Shown in pieces: positions 1 to 7,801 of a DNA stretch of 42,086 bases (position 1 is the first letter of the stretch; every line of letters starts with the position of its first letter). The stretch lies in assembly GCA_947165685.1 (NCBI GenBank), contig CAMVBK010000028.1, positions 1 to 42,086 on the forward strand, in the 5' to 3' direction. Both the position numbers and the translations under genes were made by a program. The notes under the pieces were generated by a model. The model had not been told where the DNA came from. It ran no database searches and worked only from the letters and a program-made list of their open reading frames with translations. This DNA comes from F23-D06 sp947165685. Lineage in GTDB: Bacteria > Bacteroidota > Bacteroidia > Bacteroidales > WCHB1-69.

Positions 1-106
1 TTGGCTTTTGGCTTTTGGCTTTTGGCTTTTGGCTTTTGGCTTTTGGCTTTTGGCTTTTGGCTGTTGGCTTTTGGCTGTTGGCTGTTAGCTTTTGGCTTTT
101 GGCTTT
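1..106. repeat. Heptamer tandem repeat (GGCTTTT)
   Basis: About fifteen head-to-tail copies of a 7-bp unit GGCTTTT, some reading GGCTGTT. The array starts at the window edge, so its true length is unknown. It lies upstream of the nfeD-floA operon. No coding potential is apparent. It belongs to the family of degenerate 7-9 bp arrays seen in other gaps of this window. Confidence 0.9.
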
Positions 107-148
107 AGTCACAAAAACAGTTCCTCTAACAAAACCATATTTCGATAA

Positions 149-199
149 CCCCTAAACTTCTAAACTTCTAAACTTCTAAACCCCTAAACCCCTAAACTT
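149..199. repeat. Octamer tandem repeat (CTAAACTT/CTAAACCC)
   Basis: Six degenerate copies of an 8-bp unit CTAAACTT or CTAAACCC end about 11 bases before the ATG of the nfeD-like gene, so the array would form most of the 5' untranslated leader. I see no good TAnnTTTG box between the two arrays; a weak TATTTCG lies near 132. Confidence 0.85.
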
Positions 200-210
200 T
201 AACCGTTACA

Positions 211-681
211 ATGGCCTACATAACCCTTATCCTCCTCATCCTCCTCGGCATTGTCCTGATGGTTCTCGACTTCCTGGTGATTCCCGGCGGGGTGGTCGCC
301 ATCATCGGCGTGCTGTGCATGGTGGGCGGCGTGGTCACTGCGTTCGTGCAGTTTGGCACCACCGTGGGTTTTCTCACGCTGCTGCTCACTGCCGTGCTCA
401 CCTTCCTCTTCTTCTTCCTGATGATGCGGACGAAGACGTGGCGTAAGCTGCAACTCAACACGCAGATAGACAGTAAGATGAACGAAGTGGACGAGTCGAA
501 GCTGAAGGTCGGGACGGAGGGCGTGTCCGTATCGCGCCTCGCCCCCACGGGTACGGCAGTATTCGGCGACACGGAAGCTGAAGTGGTTTCTCTCCAAGGC
601 TTTATCGACGAAAACACGCCCGTTGTGATTCAGAAAATCGAGGGAAGCAAAGTCGTTGTGGAAATTCTAAATCAAAAATAA
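211..681 (+). CDS. NfeD-like membrane protein
   Basis: 156 residues. Two or three hydrophobic segments fill roughly residues 3-75 (including an LVIPGG stretch after the first helix), followed by a charged linker and a C-terminal small beta domain (about 95-154) typical of the NfeD OB fold. This is the short form without the serine-protease-like domain. NfeD proteins are membrane partners of SPFH/flotillin proteins, and floA follows after only 6 bases, so the pair probably acts together in organising membrane microdomains. The start is the first ATG of the frame, directly after the octamer array. Family assignment is firm; the exact function is inferred from the partnership. Confidence 0.88.
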   Translation: MAYITLILLILLGIVLMVLDFLVIPGGVVAIIGVLCMVGGVVTAFVQFGTTVGFLTLLLTAVLTFLFFFLMMRTKTWRKLQLNTQIDSKMNEVDESKLKVGTEGVSVSRLAPTGTAVFGDTEAEVVSLQGFIDENTPVVIQKIEGSKVVVEILNQK

Positions 682-687
682 ATAGTT

Positions 688-1668
688 ATGACACAGACTG
701 TTATCACCATTGTCATTGTCCTGGCGCTGGTCATCCTGTTCTTCTGGATGGTGCCGTTGCGCCTGTGGTTCATCGCCATCCTGAACGGTGTCCACGTCTC
801 CTTAGTGCAACTTATCCTGATGCGTTGGCGTCGTGTTCCGCCAGATATGATTGTCAATTCGATGATTACGGCATCCAAGGCGGGCATCAATATCAGCCGC
901 GACCAGCTGGAGGCCCACTATCTGGCTGGCGGTCACGTGAAGCCGGTGGTCAATGCGCTGATTTCCGCCGACAAGGCCAACATCACCCTCGACTTCAAGG
1001 CGGCCACCGCCATCGACCTGGCCGGCCGTAACGTCTTGGAAGCCATCCAGACCTCCGTGAATCCGAAGGTCATCAACACCCCTCCTGTGGCGGCAGTTGC
1101 CAAAGACGGTATCCAGCTGATTGCCAAGGCGCGAGTGACTGTGCGCACGAATATCCGTCAGTTGGTGGGCGGTGCCGGCGAGGAGACCATCATCGCCCGT
1201 GTGGGTGAGGGCATCGTCTCCGCCATCGGTTCCGCCGACACGCACAAATCGGTGCTTGAGAATCCCGACTCCATTTCCAAACTTGTGTTAACCAAGGGTT
1301 TGGACTCTGGTACGGCATTCGAGATCCTCTCCATCGACATCGCGGATGTGGACGTGGGTAAGAACATCGGCGCCATGCTGCAGATGGACCAGGCCAATGC
1401 CGACAAGAATATTGCGCAGGCCAAGGCCGAGGAGCGCAGAGCCATGGCTGTGGCTCAGGAGCAGGAGATGAAGGCCAAGGCCCAGGAAGCCCGTGCCCAG
1501 GTCATCTTGGCCGAGGCCGAAGTCCCGAGAGCCCTCGCCGACGCTTTCCGCAGTGGCAACCTCGGTGTGATGGACTACTACAAGCTGGAAAACATCAAGG
1601 CCGACACCTCCATGCGCGACGGTATCAGCAAGATGGGCCAGCATAACCAAATGCCTGCAAAAAAGTAA
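688..1668 (+). CDS. floA: Flotillin-like protein FloA
   Basis: 326 residues, normal length for the FloA (YqfA/UPF0365) family. One N-terminal membrane segment (about 5-28) is followed by the conserved MRWRRVPP region, the SPFH domain (with segments such as VNPKVINTPPVAAVAKDGIQL), and a long Ala/Glu/Lys/Gln-rich helix from about residue 225 to 280 (AKAEERRAMAVAQEQEMKAKAQ) that mediates oligomerisation in this family. FloA builds scaffold-like assemblies in functional membrane microdomains. It is the middle gene of a tight operon, with a 4-base gap to the next start. Confidence 0.95.
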   Translation: MTQTVITIVIVLALVILFFWMVPLRLWFIAILNGVHVSLVQLILMRWRRVPPDMIVNSMITASKAGINISRDQLEAHYLAGGHVKPVVNALISADKANITLDFKAATAIDLAGRNVLEAIQTSVNPKVINTPPVAAVAKDGIQLIAKARVTVRTNIRQLVGGAGEETIIARVGEGIVSAIGSADTHKSVLENPDSISKLVLTKGLDSGTAFEILSIDIADVDVGKNIGAMLQMDQANADKNIAQAKAEERRAMAVAQEQEMKAKAQEARAQVILAEAEVPRALADAFRSGNLGVMDYYKLENIKADTSMRDGISKMGQHNQMPAKK

Positions 1669-1672
1669 CACG

Positions 1673-2434
1673 ATGAGTCTGAAATCATTGTTGACTTGTA
1701 TCATTTTGAGCATAGCCGCCTTCGGTTATGCTCAAAATGTTTCTGTACACAAGCATAAGTACAGCTATAAGATGGTGCGCCTCGATTCCACCTACGACGC
1801 GAAGGTGGACCCGAAGTTAGCGAAGTATGTGGCGAAAAAGCGGGCAAAGATGGAGAAGCTGATGCAGGTGGTGATTGCGCACTCCGACACCGAGCTGGTC
1901 TCGTACGCCCCCGAAAGCCCGCTATCCAACTTCTTGACGGACTTGCTGTTGGAGGAATCGTCGAAATACACTAAAGACACGGTGTTCGCCAACTTGGATG
2001 TTTCCATGCTGAACTTCGGCGGCATCCGCACCTCGATGCCCGCCGGGGACATCACCGTGGGCGATATGTTTCGCATCTCTCCGTTTGAGAATAATTTGAC
2101 CTTTATCATGTTGAAGGGCAGTGAGTTGAAGAAGGCATTGGGCCGTTTCAACGATCAGCTTAACGCTCCGTATTCGGGGGTTGTGGTCGCGTATAAGAAC
2201 AACAAGCCTTCCCAGATTTTGGTGCAGGGCAAACCCATCGAGGACAACCGGCTCTACAAGCTTGTCACGCTGGACTTCATCGCCGATGGCGGCGACCATC
2301 TATTGGAGGGTATCCAGTTTGTTCGTGTGGAGAAAACCGGCACCCTTTTCCGTGACTTCCTGATTGCCGAGCTGAAGGCGATGACTGCCCGTGGGGAGCG
2401 GGTAGTGGGGAAATTGGATGGGCGAGCAAAATAG
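1673..2434 (+). CDS. Stand-alone 5'-nucleotidase C-terminal-domain protein, exported
   Basis: 253 residues. An N-terminal signal peptide (about 1-20, ending AFGYAQ) is followed by the substrate-binding C-terminal domain of the 5'-nucleotidase/UshA family, recognisable by NFGGIRTSMPAGDITVGD and by ISPFENNL and DFIADGGDH. The N-terminal metallophosphatase domain that carries the catalytic metals is absent. In many Bacteroidota the two domains are encoded by adjacent genes; here the next gene is a convergent rhamnosidase, so the catalytic partner is not in the window. The protein alone is not expected to hydrolyse nucleotides. It starts 4 bases after the floA stop, so it is likely cotranscribed with floA. 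Confidence 0.85.
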   Translation: MSLKSLLTCIILSIAAFGYAQNVSVHKHKYSYKMVRLDSTYDAKVDPKLAKYVAKKRAKMEKLMQVVIAHSDTELVSYAPESPLSNFLTDLLLEESSKYTKDTVFANLDVSMLNFGGIRTSMPAGDITVGDMFRISPFENNLTFIMLKGSELKKALGRFNDQLNAPYSGVVVAYKNNKPSQILVQGKPIEDNRLYKLVTLDFIADGGDHLLEGIQFVRVEKTGTLFRDFLIAELKAMTARGERVVGKLDGRAK

Positions 2435-2472
2435 TGCAGGACAGAAGGTTAGAGAACGTTTTTTTCTGAGTC

Positions 2473-5127
2473 TTATTTTGGAATGGTTCCGCTTTGAGGT
2501 TGAACCTTCCCTTCTTTCACCCTCCAGAACCCGGCGGGGATGGCCTGTTCGGCGGGCGTGTGCGGGTATAGGATGGCTGTGCTGCCAACTGGCACCGTCA
2601 GGAAAATTGTCCCTTTGTCTATCTTTATGTGAATGTCTCCAAAAGGGGTGGGCTTCACGGCTTCGGCCCATTCCAGGTCGTCGGGCAGCTGCGGGTCGAG
2701 GAAGAAGTGGCGGTAGCCGGGAGCCTCCTCGTCGGGGCGTATGCCCGCCAGCGCTTGGTAAAACCAAACCCCGATGCCATTGTAGCAGTTGTGGACGCGG
2801 CTGCGATCGCCGTCCCACGACTCCCAGGTAGTGGTGGCGCCGCGCCGGATCATGTTGAGGTAGCCCGGATAGTCGGGTTGGCGCAGCATCTTGGCCATCA
2901 GCTCCGGCCGCCGGGCCTTGGTCGCCCATTCGGTGAAGACGGGGATGCCCATGAGCCCCATGGCGATGTGCCCGTTGTATTTCCCCTCAAGATCTTTGAG
3001 CATTTGCCGGGCGATTTCCCCGTTCGTCTGGCTGTCGGTGGGCAATCCGAGCAGCAACGCATACGCTTGATCGAACGGCGTGCCGTTGGCATACGTGTGG
3101 CTCTCTGGGTGGTAGAAACGGGCATGGATGGCTGCGTTGAGGTGCCGCTGTCGTTCCGCAAATGTTTCAGAATCATCGTTATAGCCTAAAAGTTTCGCCA
3201 TTTTCGCCATGTCGGAAAGACACTCGCTGAGAAAACAGTTGCTGACGAAAACAGCGGATTCGCCTTCCGTATCGACTCCATTGGGTGCGAGCCAGTCGCC
3301 GAGGAACATCATCCGTTTCTCCGTGTCGGGCCAGGGCTGCAGCAGGCCGTTTTCACAGTAGCCGTCCACGTAGGCCAACCACCGTTTCATCGGTTCGTAA
3401 AGACGGTCGATCATCCGTCGGTCGCCATAGTTGATCCAGGTGCGCCACGGAGCCTTGATGATGAATCCGCACCAATAGGGGCCGCCGGCGGTGCGGTACG
3501 ATGGTGCCACATAAACCAGCTCGCCGTCCTCTCCCTGCGAATCTTCCCACGCAGTCAGCCAGTTGAGGTAGGTGGGCAGCACGTCGTACATCGTCTGCAG
3601 CGTCATGGTCGAGGAATTTCCGTCGCCGCCGTAACCCATGCGTTCGATGTGCGGGCAATCGACCATGTAGCCGCTGAAAGTGAGGCACTGCAAGGTGTAT
3701 TTGATAAGGTCGTGGATGGCGTTCAGGGAACTGTCGCTGCAGCGGAAAAAGGCGGATTTTGTTGGATTTAATGCGCTGATTTGCAGTGCTTTCGCGTTTC
3801 TTGGTTTTGCGCCGCTGATCCGCACGTAGCGGAAAGCATGGTGGTGGAAGCGGTTGCGGAAAGTGTTCGGAGGCAGGAAAACGGGGACTTGCGGAGCAGA
3901 TGCGGCGTTTTGCGTGTCCGAGCTGCCTGCGATGTAGTAATCCCGTTCGCCACGGCATTGGAACCGCCCATTCTCGAAGATGTGGTCGGCGTATTCCATC
4001 GTCACCTCTGTGCCTTGCGCCATCGGCTCGAACTCGGCCTGGAACCATCCGGTGACGACGCGCCCGAAGTCGAGGATGACGGAACCGTCGGCCTGTGGGA
4101 TTGTTCTTTCCGGAGTGAGCTCATCGATGATGCGATTGCCCCCGAATTGCTGCGGGGAGGCCATCATTCCGAACACGTTGAAGAGGCGGGCGGGTCTCCA
4201 GTCGGGCTGTGCGTTGGCGTCGAGCCGTTCGCCGCCGAACTGGTCGGAAAGCCAAGTGTCGGTGTATTGGTAGCCGCTCGGGGAGGCCTGCCACGTGGTG
4301 TCCGTCTGTGCGAGTGTGCGCCAAGTTACGCCGGAAAGCTCGCATATTTCGGCCTTCACCAGCGGACCGGCAATCGGTGTCGGGAAAAGGCCGGGTGACG
4401 CTTTTGCGGGCTCGGCTTGGAGGTCGAAAATCACGTCGCGGTACCAGCCGCGTCCGAGCCAGATCAGGATTTCGTTTTCCCCGTCGCGGAGGTAGGGGGT
4501 GATGTCGTAGGTGACGATCAGCGAGCGTTTGTCGAGCTGGGAGACGGCGGGCTGGAGCACTTCCTCGCCCACGCGCAGCCCGTTGACGTACAGCTCATGG
4601 TATCCTAAGGAGTTGATGTAGGCGAATACGTCTTTCCCTTTCGGTTGACAGTCGATGAGGGTGCGCAGCATCGGGGTTTCGGCCATCTTGCCGTCGGCAG
4701 AGATGCAGCCGATGTAGTCGCCGAAGATGCCGGTGAAGGGGCCTACGGCGAAGCGTTGCGGGGCACTCCATCCCGAGCAGCTGTCGCGCTCGTCCCACGT
4801 GCGCACGCGCCAGTGACACAGTTGTCTGGTCTTCAGGGCTTTGCCATTGTAGATCACATTCAGTTGTTCCTCGGACTCTATGCGCCCGCTACGCCAGAGT
4901 TGCGCCTGTCCGTTCTCTAATTCGGAAAGGCTGCCAGCTACCTCGATTTCGTAGGCGGACTGCCGTTGTCCGTTGTGGGTCAGGGTGTTCTTCCAGCTGA
5001 AGCGTGGCCAGGTGGTTTCGGTGCCGAGCGGTTCGTGCAGGCCGTCGCAGCGGAGGTCGGAAACCTGCGCGGAGAGACTGACGGCAGCCAGGGCGAATAG
5101 AGTTAGAACGAGTCGATGAACATTCAT
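2473..5127 (-). CDS. Alpha-L-rhamnosidase (GH78), secreted
   Basis: 884 residues with a signal peptide (1-20, VSLSAQ). The order is an N-terminal fibronectin-like domain (LRCDGLHEPLGTETTWPRFSW), the Bac_rhamnosid beta domains, the (alpha/alpha)6 catalytic barrel and a C-terminal beta sandwich. The catalytic region reads DCPHIERMGYGGDG around residues 485-500, a variant of the usual DCPxxDERLGWTGD, and TTTWESWDGD near 767 supplies the expected general-base Glu. The enzyme removes terminal L-rhamnose from plant pectins, glycosides or bacterial polysaccharides. It starts 36 bases downstream of nqrB on the same strand and probably shares its transcript. The substrate cannot be read from the sequence. 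Confidence 0.93.
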   Translation of the reverse strand: MNVHRLVLTLFALAAVSLSAQVSDLRCDGLHEPLGTETTWPRFSWKNTLTHNGQRQSAYEIEVAGSLSELENGQAQLWRSGRIESEEQLNVIYNGKALKTRQLCHWRVRTWDERDSCSGWSAPQRFAVGPFTGIFGDYIGCISADGKMAETPMLRTLIDCQPKGKDVFAYINSLGYHELYVNGLRVGEEVLQPAVSQLDKRSLIVTYDITPYLRDGENEILIWLGRGWYRDVIFDLQAEPAKASPGLFPTPIAGPLVKAEICELSGVTWRTLAQTDTTWQASPSGYQYTDTWLSDQFGGERLDANAQPDWRPARLFNVFGMMASPQQFGGNRIIDELTPERTIPQADGSVILDFGRVVTGWFQAEFEPMAQGTEVTMEYADHIFENGRFQCRGERDYYIAGSSDTQNAASAPQVPVFLPPNTFRNRFHHHAFRYVRISGAKPRNAKALQISALNPTKSAFFRCSDSSLNAIHDLIKYTLQCLTFSGYMVDCPHIERMGYGGDGNSSTMTLQTMYDVLPTYLNWLTAWEDSQGEDGELVYVAPSYRTAGGPYWCGFIIKAPWRTWINYGDRRMIDRLYEPMKRWLAYVDGYCENGLLQPWPDTEKRMMFLGDWLAPNGVDTEGESAVFVSNCFLSECLSDMAKMAKLLGYNDDSETFAERQRHLNAAIHARFYHPESHTYANGTPFDQAYALLLGLPTDSQTNGEIARQMLKDLEGKYNGHIAMGLMGIPVFTEWATKARRPELMAKMLRQPDYPGYLNMIRRGATTTWESWDGDRSRVHNCYNGIGVWFYQALAGIRPDEEAPGYRHFFLDPQLPDDLEWAEAVKPTPFGDIHIKIDKGTIFLTVPVGSTAILYPHTPAEQAIPAGFWRVKEGKVQPQSGTIPK

Positions 5128-5163
5128 GCCATGAAGATGTTGTAAAGGGATTTCGATGTGCGT

Positions 5164-6264
5164 TTATCGGGTTGGGATCTTCCGTTTCTGTCGTTTTCTA
5201 ATATGTTGTTGCACAACGCAATAATCGATGAGCGGGGCGAAGATGTTCATCAGCAGGATGGCGAGCATCATGCCTTCGGGGTAGCCTTTGTTGAGGGTGC
5301 GGATGAGGATGGCGAGTATGCCGATGAGCAGTCCGTAGATGTATTTGCCTGTCTGGGTGTGCGCGGCGGTCACGGGGTCGGTGGCCATGAAGACTGCGCC
5401 GAACAGGAAGCCGCCCATGAGAATCTGGTCGTAACCCGCGATGGGGCAAAGTCCTGTCACACGGCAGATGACCGCCGTGACGTATCCGCCGGTGAAGACG
5501 GAGAGCATGATGCGCCAATCGGCCACTTGCGTGAAGAGGAGGATGGCCGCGCCGATGAGGATGGCTATCTTGCAGGTCTCCCCGATGCAGCCGGGGATGG
5601 TGCCGAGGAACAATTCCCAGGTGGAGGGCAATGCCTCAAGATGTCCGTTCATGACTTGGGCGAGCGGAGTGGCGCCGGAGACTGCGTCCGCGCCGGAAAT
5701 CCACACGTTGTCGCCGGAAATCACCGACGGGTAGGCGAAGAAGACGCACGCCCGGGCCAAGAGCGCGGGGTTCAGGAAGTTGTAGCCGGTTCCGCCGAAG
5801 ACCTCCTTGCCGAAGAGCACGGCGAAAATGGTGGCCACGGCGACAACCCAGAGCGGCACGTCGGGCGGCATGATCATCGGGATGAGGAAGCCCGTGACGA
5901 AGAAACCCTCTGCCACCTCCTCCTTGCGAATCTGCGCGAAGAGTACTTCCACGCCAAGCCCGCTGACGTAAGTTACGACGGCTAACGGCAGCCATTTCAG
6001 GAAACCGTACCATAGGCAAGGCCAAAGGGCGGGCGGTTCGTTTGCGGTGAGAAAATGCTGATACCCAACATTCCACCATCCAAACATCAACGCAGGGGTC
6101 AGCGCAATCATCACGGTGATCATGATACGTTTCATATCGACCGAGTCGCGCACGTGGCAACGGCCGCCCGTGACCGTCGCGGGCGTGCGCAAGAACGTGT
6201 CTATGGCATCGAGCAGTGCGTTGAATTTTCTCATTGTCCCATCTGTTTGCATCATTTTGAGCAT
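5164..6264 (-). CDS. nqrB: Na+-translocating NADH:quinone reductase subunit B
   Basis: 366 residues from the first ATG; an ATG at 6234 (MRKFNALLDA) is an alternative start. About ten membrane segments. The family signature SGAT lies at 196-199, Thr199 being the expected covalent FMN attachment site, and HVRDSVDMKRIM, KEVFGGTGYNFLNPALLARA and MATDPVTAAHT are all conserved. NqrB carries FMN and riboflavin in the sodium pump that couples NADH oxidation to quinone reduction. A -7 box TATTTTTG lies about 40 bases upstream. Unusually, nqrA is 3.4 kb away in a different transcription unit, and a rhamnosidase gene, not nqrC, follows. Confidence 0.95.
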   Translation of the reverse strand: MLKMMQTDGTMRKFNALLDAIDTFLRTPATVTGGRCHVRDSVDMKRIMITVMIALTPALMFGWWNVGYQHFLTANEPPALWPCLWYGFLKWLPLAVVTYVSGLGVEVLFAQIRKEEVAEGFFVTGFLIPMIMPPDVPLWVVAVATIFAVLFGKEVFGGTGYNFLNPALLARACVFFAYPSVISGDNVWISGADAVSGATPLAQVMNGHLEALPSTWELFLGTIPGCIGETCKIAILIGAAILLFTQVADWRIMLSVFTGGYVTAVICRVTGLCPIAGYDQILMGGFLFGAVFMATDPVTAAHTQTGKYIYGLLIGILAILIRTLNKGYPEGMMLAILLMNIFAPLIDYCVVQQHIRKRQKRKIPTR

Positions 6265-6303
6265 CGGTTTATCTTCAAAAAGATGCCTTGTGTTTCAAAC
6301 GGG

Positions 6304-6311
6304 CAAAAATA
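6304..6311 (-). promoter_or_regulatory. Bacteroidota -7 box for nqrB
   Basis: TATTTTTG on the minus strand matches TAnnTTTG and lies 40 bases before the first nqrB ATG. I do not see a clear -33 TTTG element. Confidence 0.6.
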
Positions 6312-6420
6312 ATAAAAAAATCCATCTGAAAACGTGCGGTCTGAAATTTAATAGTTAATTGTAAAGAAATGTACTGAAAAAATATTTATAAGTGAAAGGA
6401 TGGAGTTATAAAATAAAGTG

Positions 6421-6428
6421 TATATTTG
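6421..6428 (+). promoter_or_regulatory. Bacteroidota -7 box for the coiled-coil gene
   Basis: TATATTTG matches TAnnTTTG exactly and lies 39 bases before the ATG at 6468. It overlaps the in-frame TTG at 6426, which therefore cannot be the start codon. Confidence 0.65.
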
Positions 6429-6467
6429 CAGCGTTATTTTAATTCATACAAAACAAACTATAAAACT

Positions 6468-7787
6468 ATGAAAAGTACAGAAAATCAGGCGGATGTGAAT
6501 TTGTTAGAAGTCCATCAGATGGCGGTGGACAATGCTATTCGTCAACAAGAAAACAGACAAGCTATTGCTCGTCTGAGAATAGACCATGAGAGAGATGTCC
6601 AAGATTTGCGCAAGGATGCCGCAGAAAGCAAACTAAATATCGACACCTTTTTAAGCAAAGCGGAAAAACATCTGGACCGGGCTGCGGAGTTGCAGGAGGA
6701 AATCAGACAGATCCTAAGCGAGACCGCTCAGAAGCAAAGGGAGAGCGGCGTGGACATGGAGGAGATTAAGAAAAAACTAAGCGAGACAGCCCAGATCCTA
6801 AGCGAGACAGCCCAAATGCAAAGGAAGAGCGGCGTGGACATAGAGGAGATTAAGAAATTGCAAAGGGAGACAGCGCAGAATAGAAGGGAGAGCGGCGTGG
6901 ACATGGCGGAGATTAAGAAAAAGCTAAGCGAGACAGCCCAGATCCTAAGCGAGACCGCTCAGAAGCAAAGGGAGAGCGGCGTGGACATGGCGGAGATTAA
7001 GAAATCGCTAAGCGAGACTACGCAGATCCTAAGCGAGACAGCACAGACGAAAAGGGAGAGCGGCGTGGGCATGGAGGAGATTGAGAAAAAGCTAAGCGAG
7101 ACAGCCCAGATCCTAAGCGAGACCGCTCAAAAGCAAAGGGAGAGCGGCGTGGACATGGAGGAGATTAAGAAATTGCTAAGCGAGACAGCCCAGATGAAAA
7201 GGGAGAGCGGCGTGGACATAGAGGAGATTAAGAAAATGCTAAGCGAGACAGCACAGAATAGAAGGGAGAGCGGCGTGGACATAGAGGAGATTAAGAAATT
7301 GCAAAGGGAAACAACCCAGCAAATGAAGGAGACGGATCGGAAGATCAAGGAGTTGTCCACGCGGTTCTCCTCTACGACAGGACACATCATCGAAGGACTG
7401 ATGAGCTCTTCCGCTATCAAGATGTATGAGGATAAGGGCTTTAAAATCAACTCGTTGTGCAAGAACTATAAGCGAAAGAACAAACAGCTGAATTTGGAGA
7501 TGGAACAGGATGTGGTGCTGTTCACCGACACACAGGTCATCGTGGAGGAGGTGAAGGCCAGCTGCGACAAGAAGGATGTGGACAAGTTTTTCCGCAACAT
7601 GGAGAAGTTCAAGCTGCTGTATGACGAGTATGCGGACAAGGAGGTCCTCGGAGCCGTTGCCGCCGTCAACTACGAGGATGGCGCCGACATGTATGCCCGA
7701 AATTTGGGATTGTTCGTCGTCCGCGTCTCCAGTGACGAAATCTTCACCCTCGACCCGTTCAAACTGGAAGAATTGAAGCGGTTCTGA
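6468..7787 (+). CDS. Heptad-repeat coiled-coil protein with C-terminal nuclease-like domain
   Basis: 439 residues from the ATG at 6468, chosen because the promoter box covers the upstream in-frame TTG. An N-terminal helical region (1-80) is followed by eight copies of a repeat beginning RESGVDMEEIKK, with unit lengths of 28 or 21 residues, i.e. four or three heptads, giving a long coiled coil (about 85-300). The last about 130 residues form a compact alpha/beta domain in which DVVLFTDTQVIVEEVKAS gives a D...ExK pattern like the PD-(D/E)XK core. Similar tails occur in coiled-coil DUF3782-type proteins; nuclease activity is only inferred. The gene is AT-richer than its neighbours, is transcribed alone, and converges on the fucosidase gene. 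Confidence 0.75.
   Translation: MKSTENQADVNLLEVHQMAVDNAIRQQENRQAIARLRIDHERDVQDLRKDAAESKLNIDTFLSKAEKHLDRAAELQEEIRQILSETAQKQRESGVDMEEIKKKLSETAQILSETAQMQRKSGVDIEEIKKLQRETAQNRRESGVDMAEIKKKLSETAQILSETAQKQRESGVDMAEIKKSLSETTQILSETAQTKRESGVGMEEIEKKLSETAQILSETAQKQRESGVDMEEIKKLLSETAQMKRESGVDIEEIKKMLSETAQNRRESGVDIEEIKKLQRETTQQMKETDRKIKELSTRFSSTTGHIIEGLMSSSAIKMYEDKGFKINSLCKNYKRKNKQLNLEMEQDVVLFTDTQVIVEEVKASCDKKDVDKFFRNMEKFKLLYDEYADKEVLGAVAAVNYEDGADMYARNLGLFVVRVSSDEIFTLDPFKLEELKRF
6742..7320 (+). repeat. In-frame 84/63-bp tandem repeats
   Basis: Eight nearly identical DNA units start with AGAGCGGCGTGGACAT-like sequence (for example at 6742, 6826 and 6889) and are spaced by 84 or 63 bp. Both spacings are multiples of 21 bp, so gain or loss of a unit keeps both the reading frame and the coiled-coil heptad register. 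Confidence 0.9.
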
Positions 7788-7801
7788 GAAGCGGCCAGGA
7801 A

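Noticed and set aside
2435..2472. Possible terminator between the convergent 5'-nucleotidase-domain and rhamnosidase genes
   Set aside because: Only a short T-run is visible and no convincing stem could be drawn.
6742..7320. Regular DNA repeats resembling a CRISPR array
   Set aside because: There are no unique spacers; the repeats are contiguous, in frame and encode a coiled coil.
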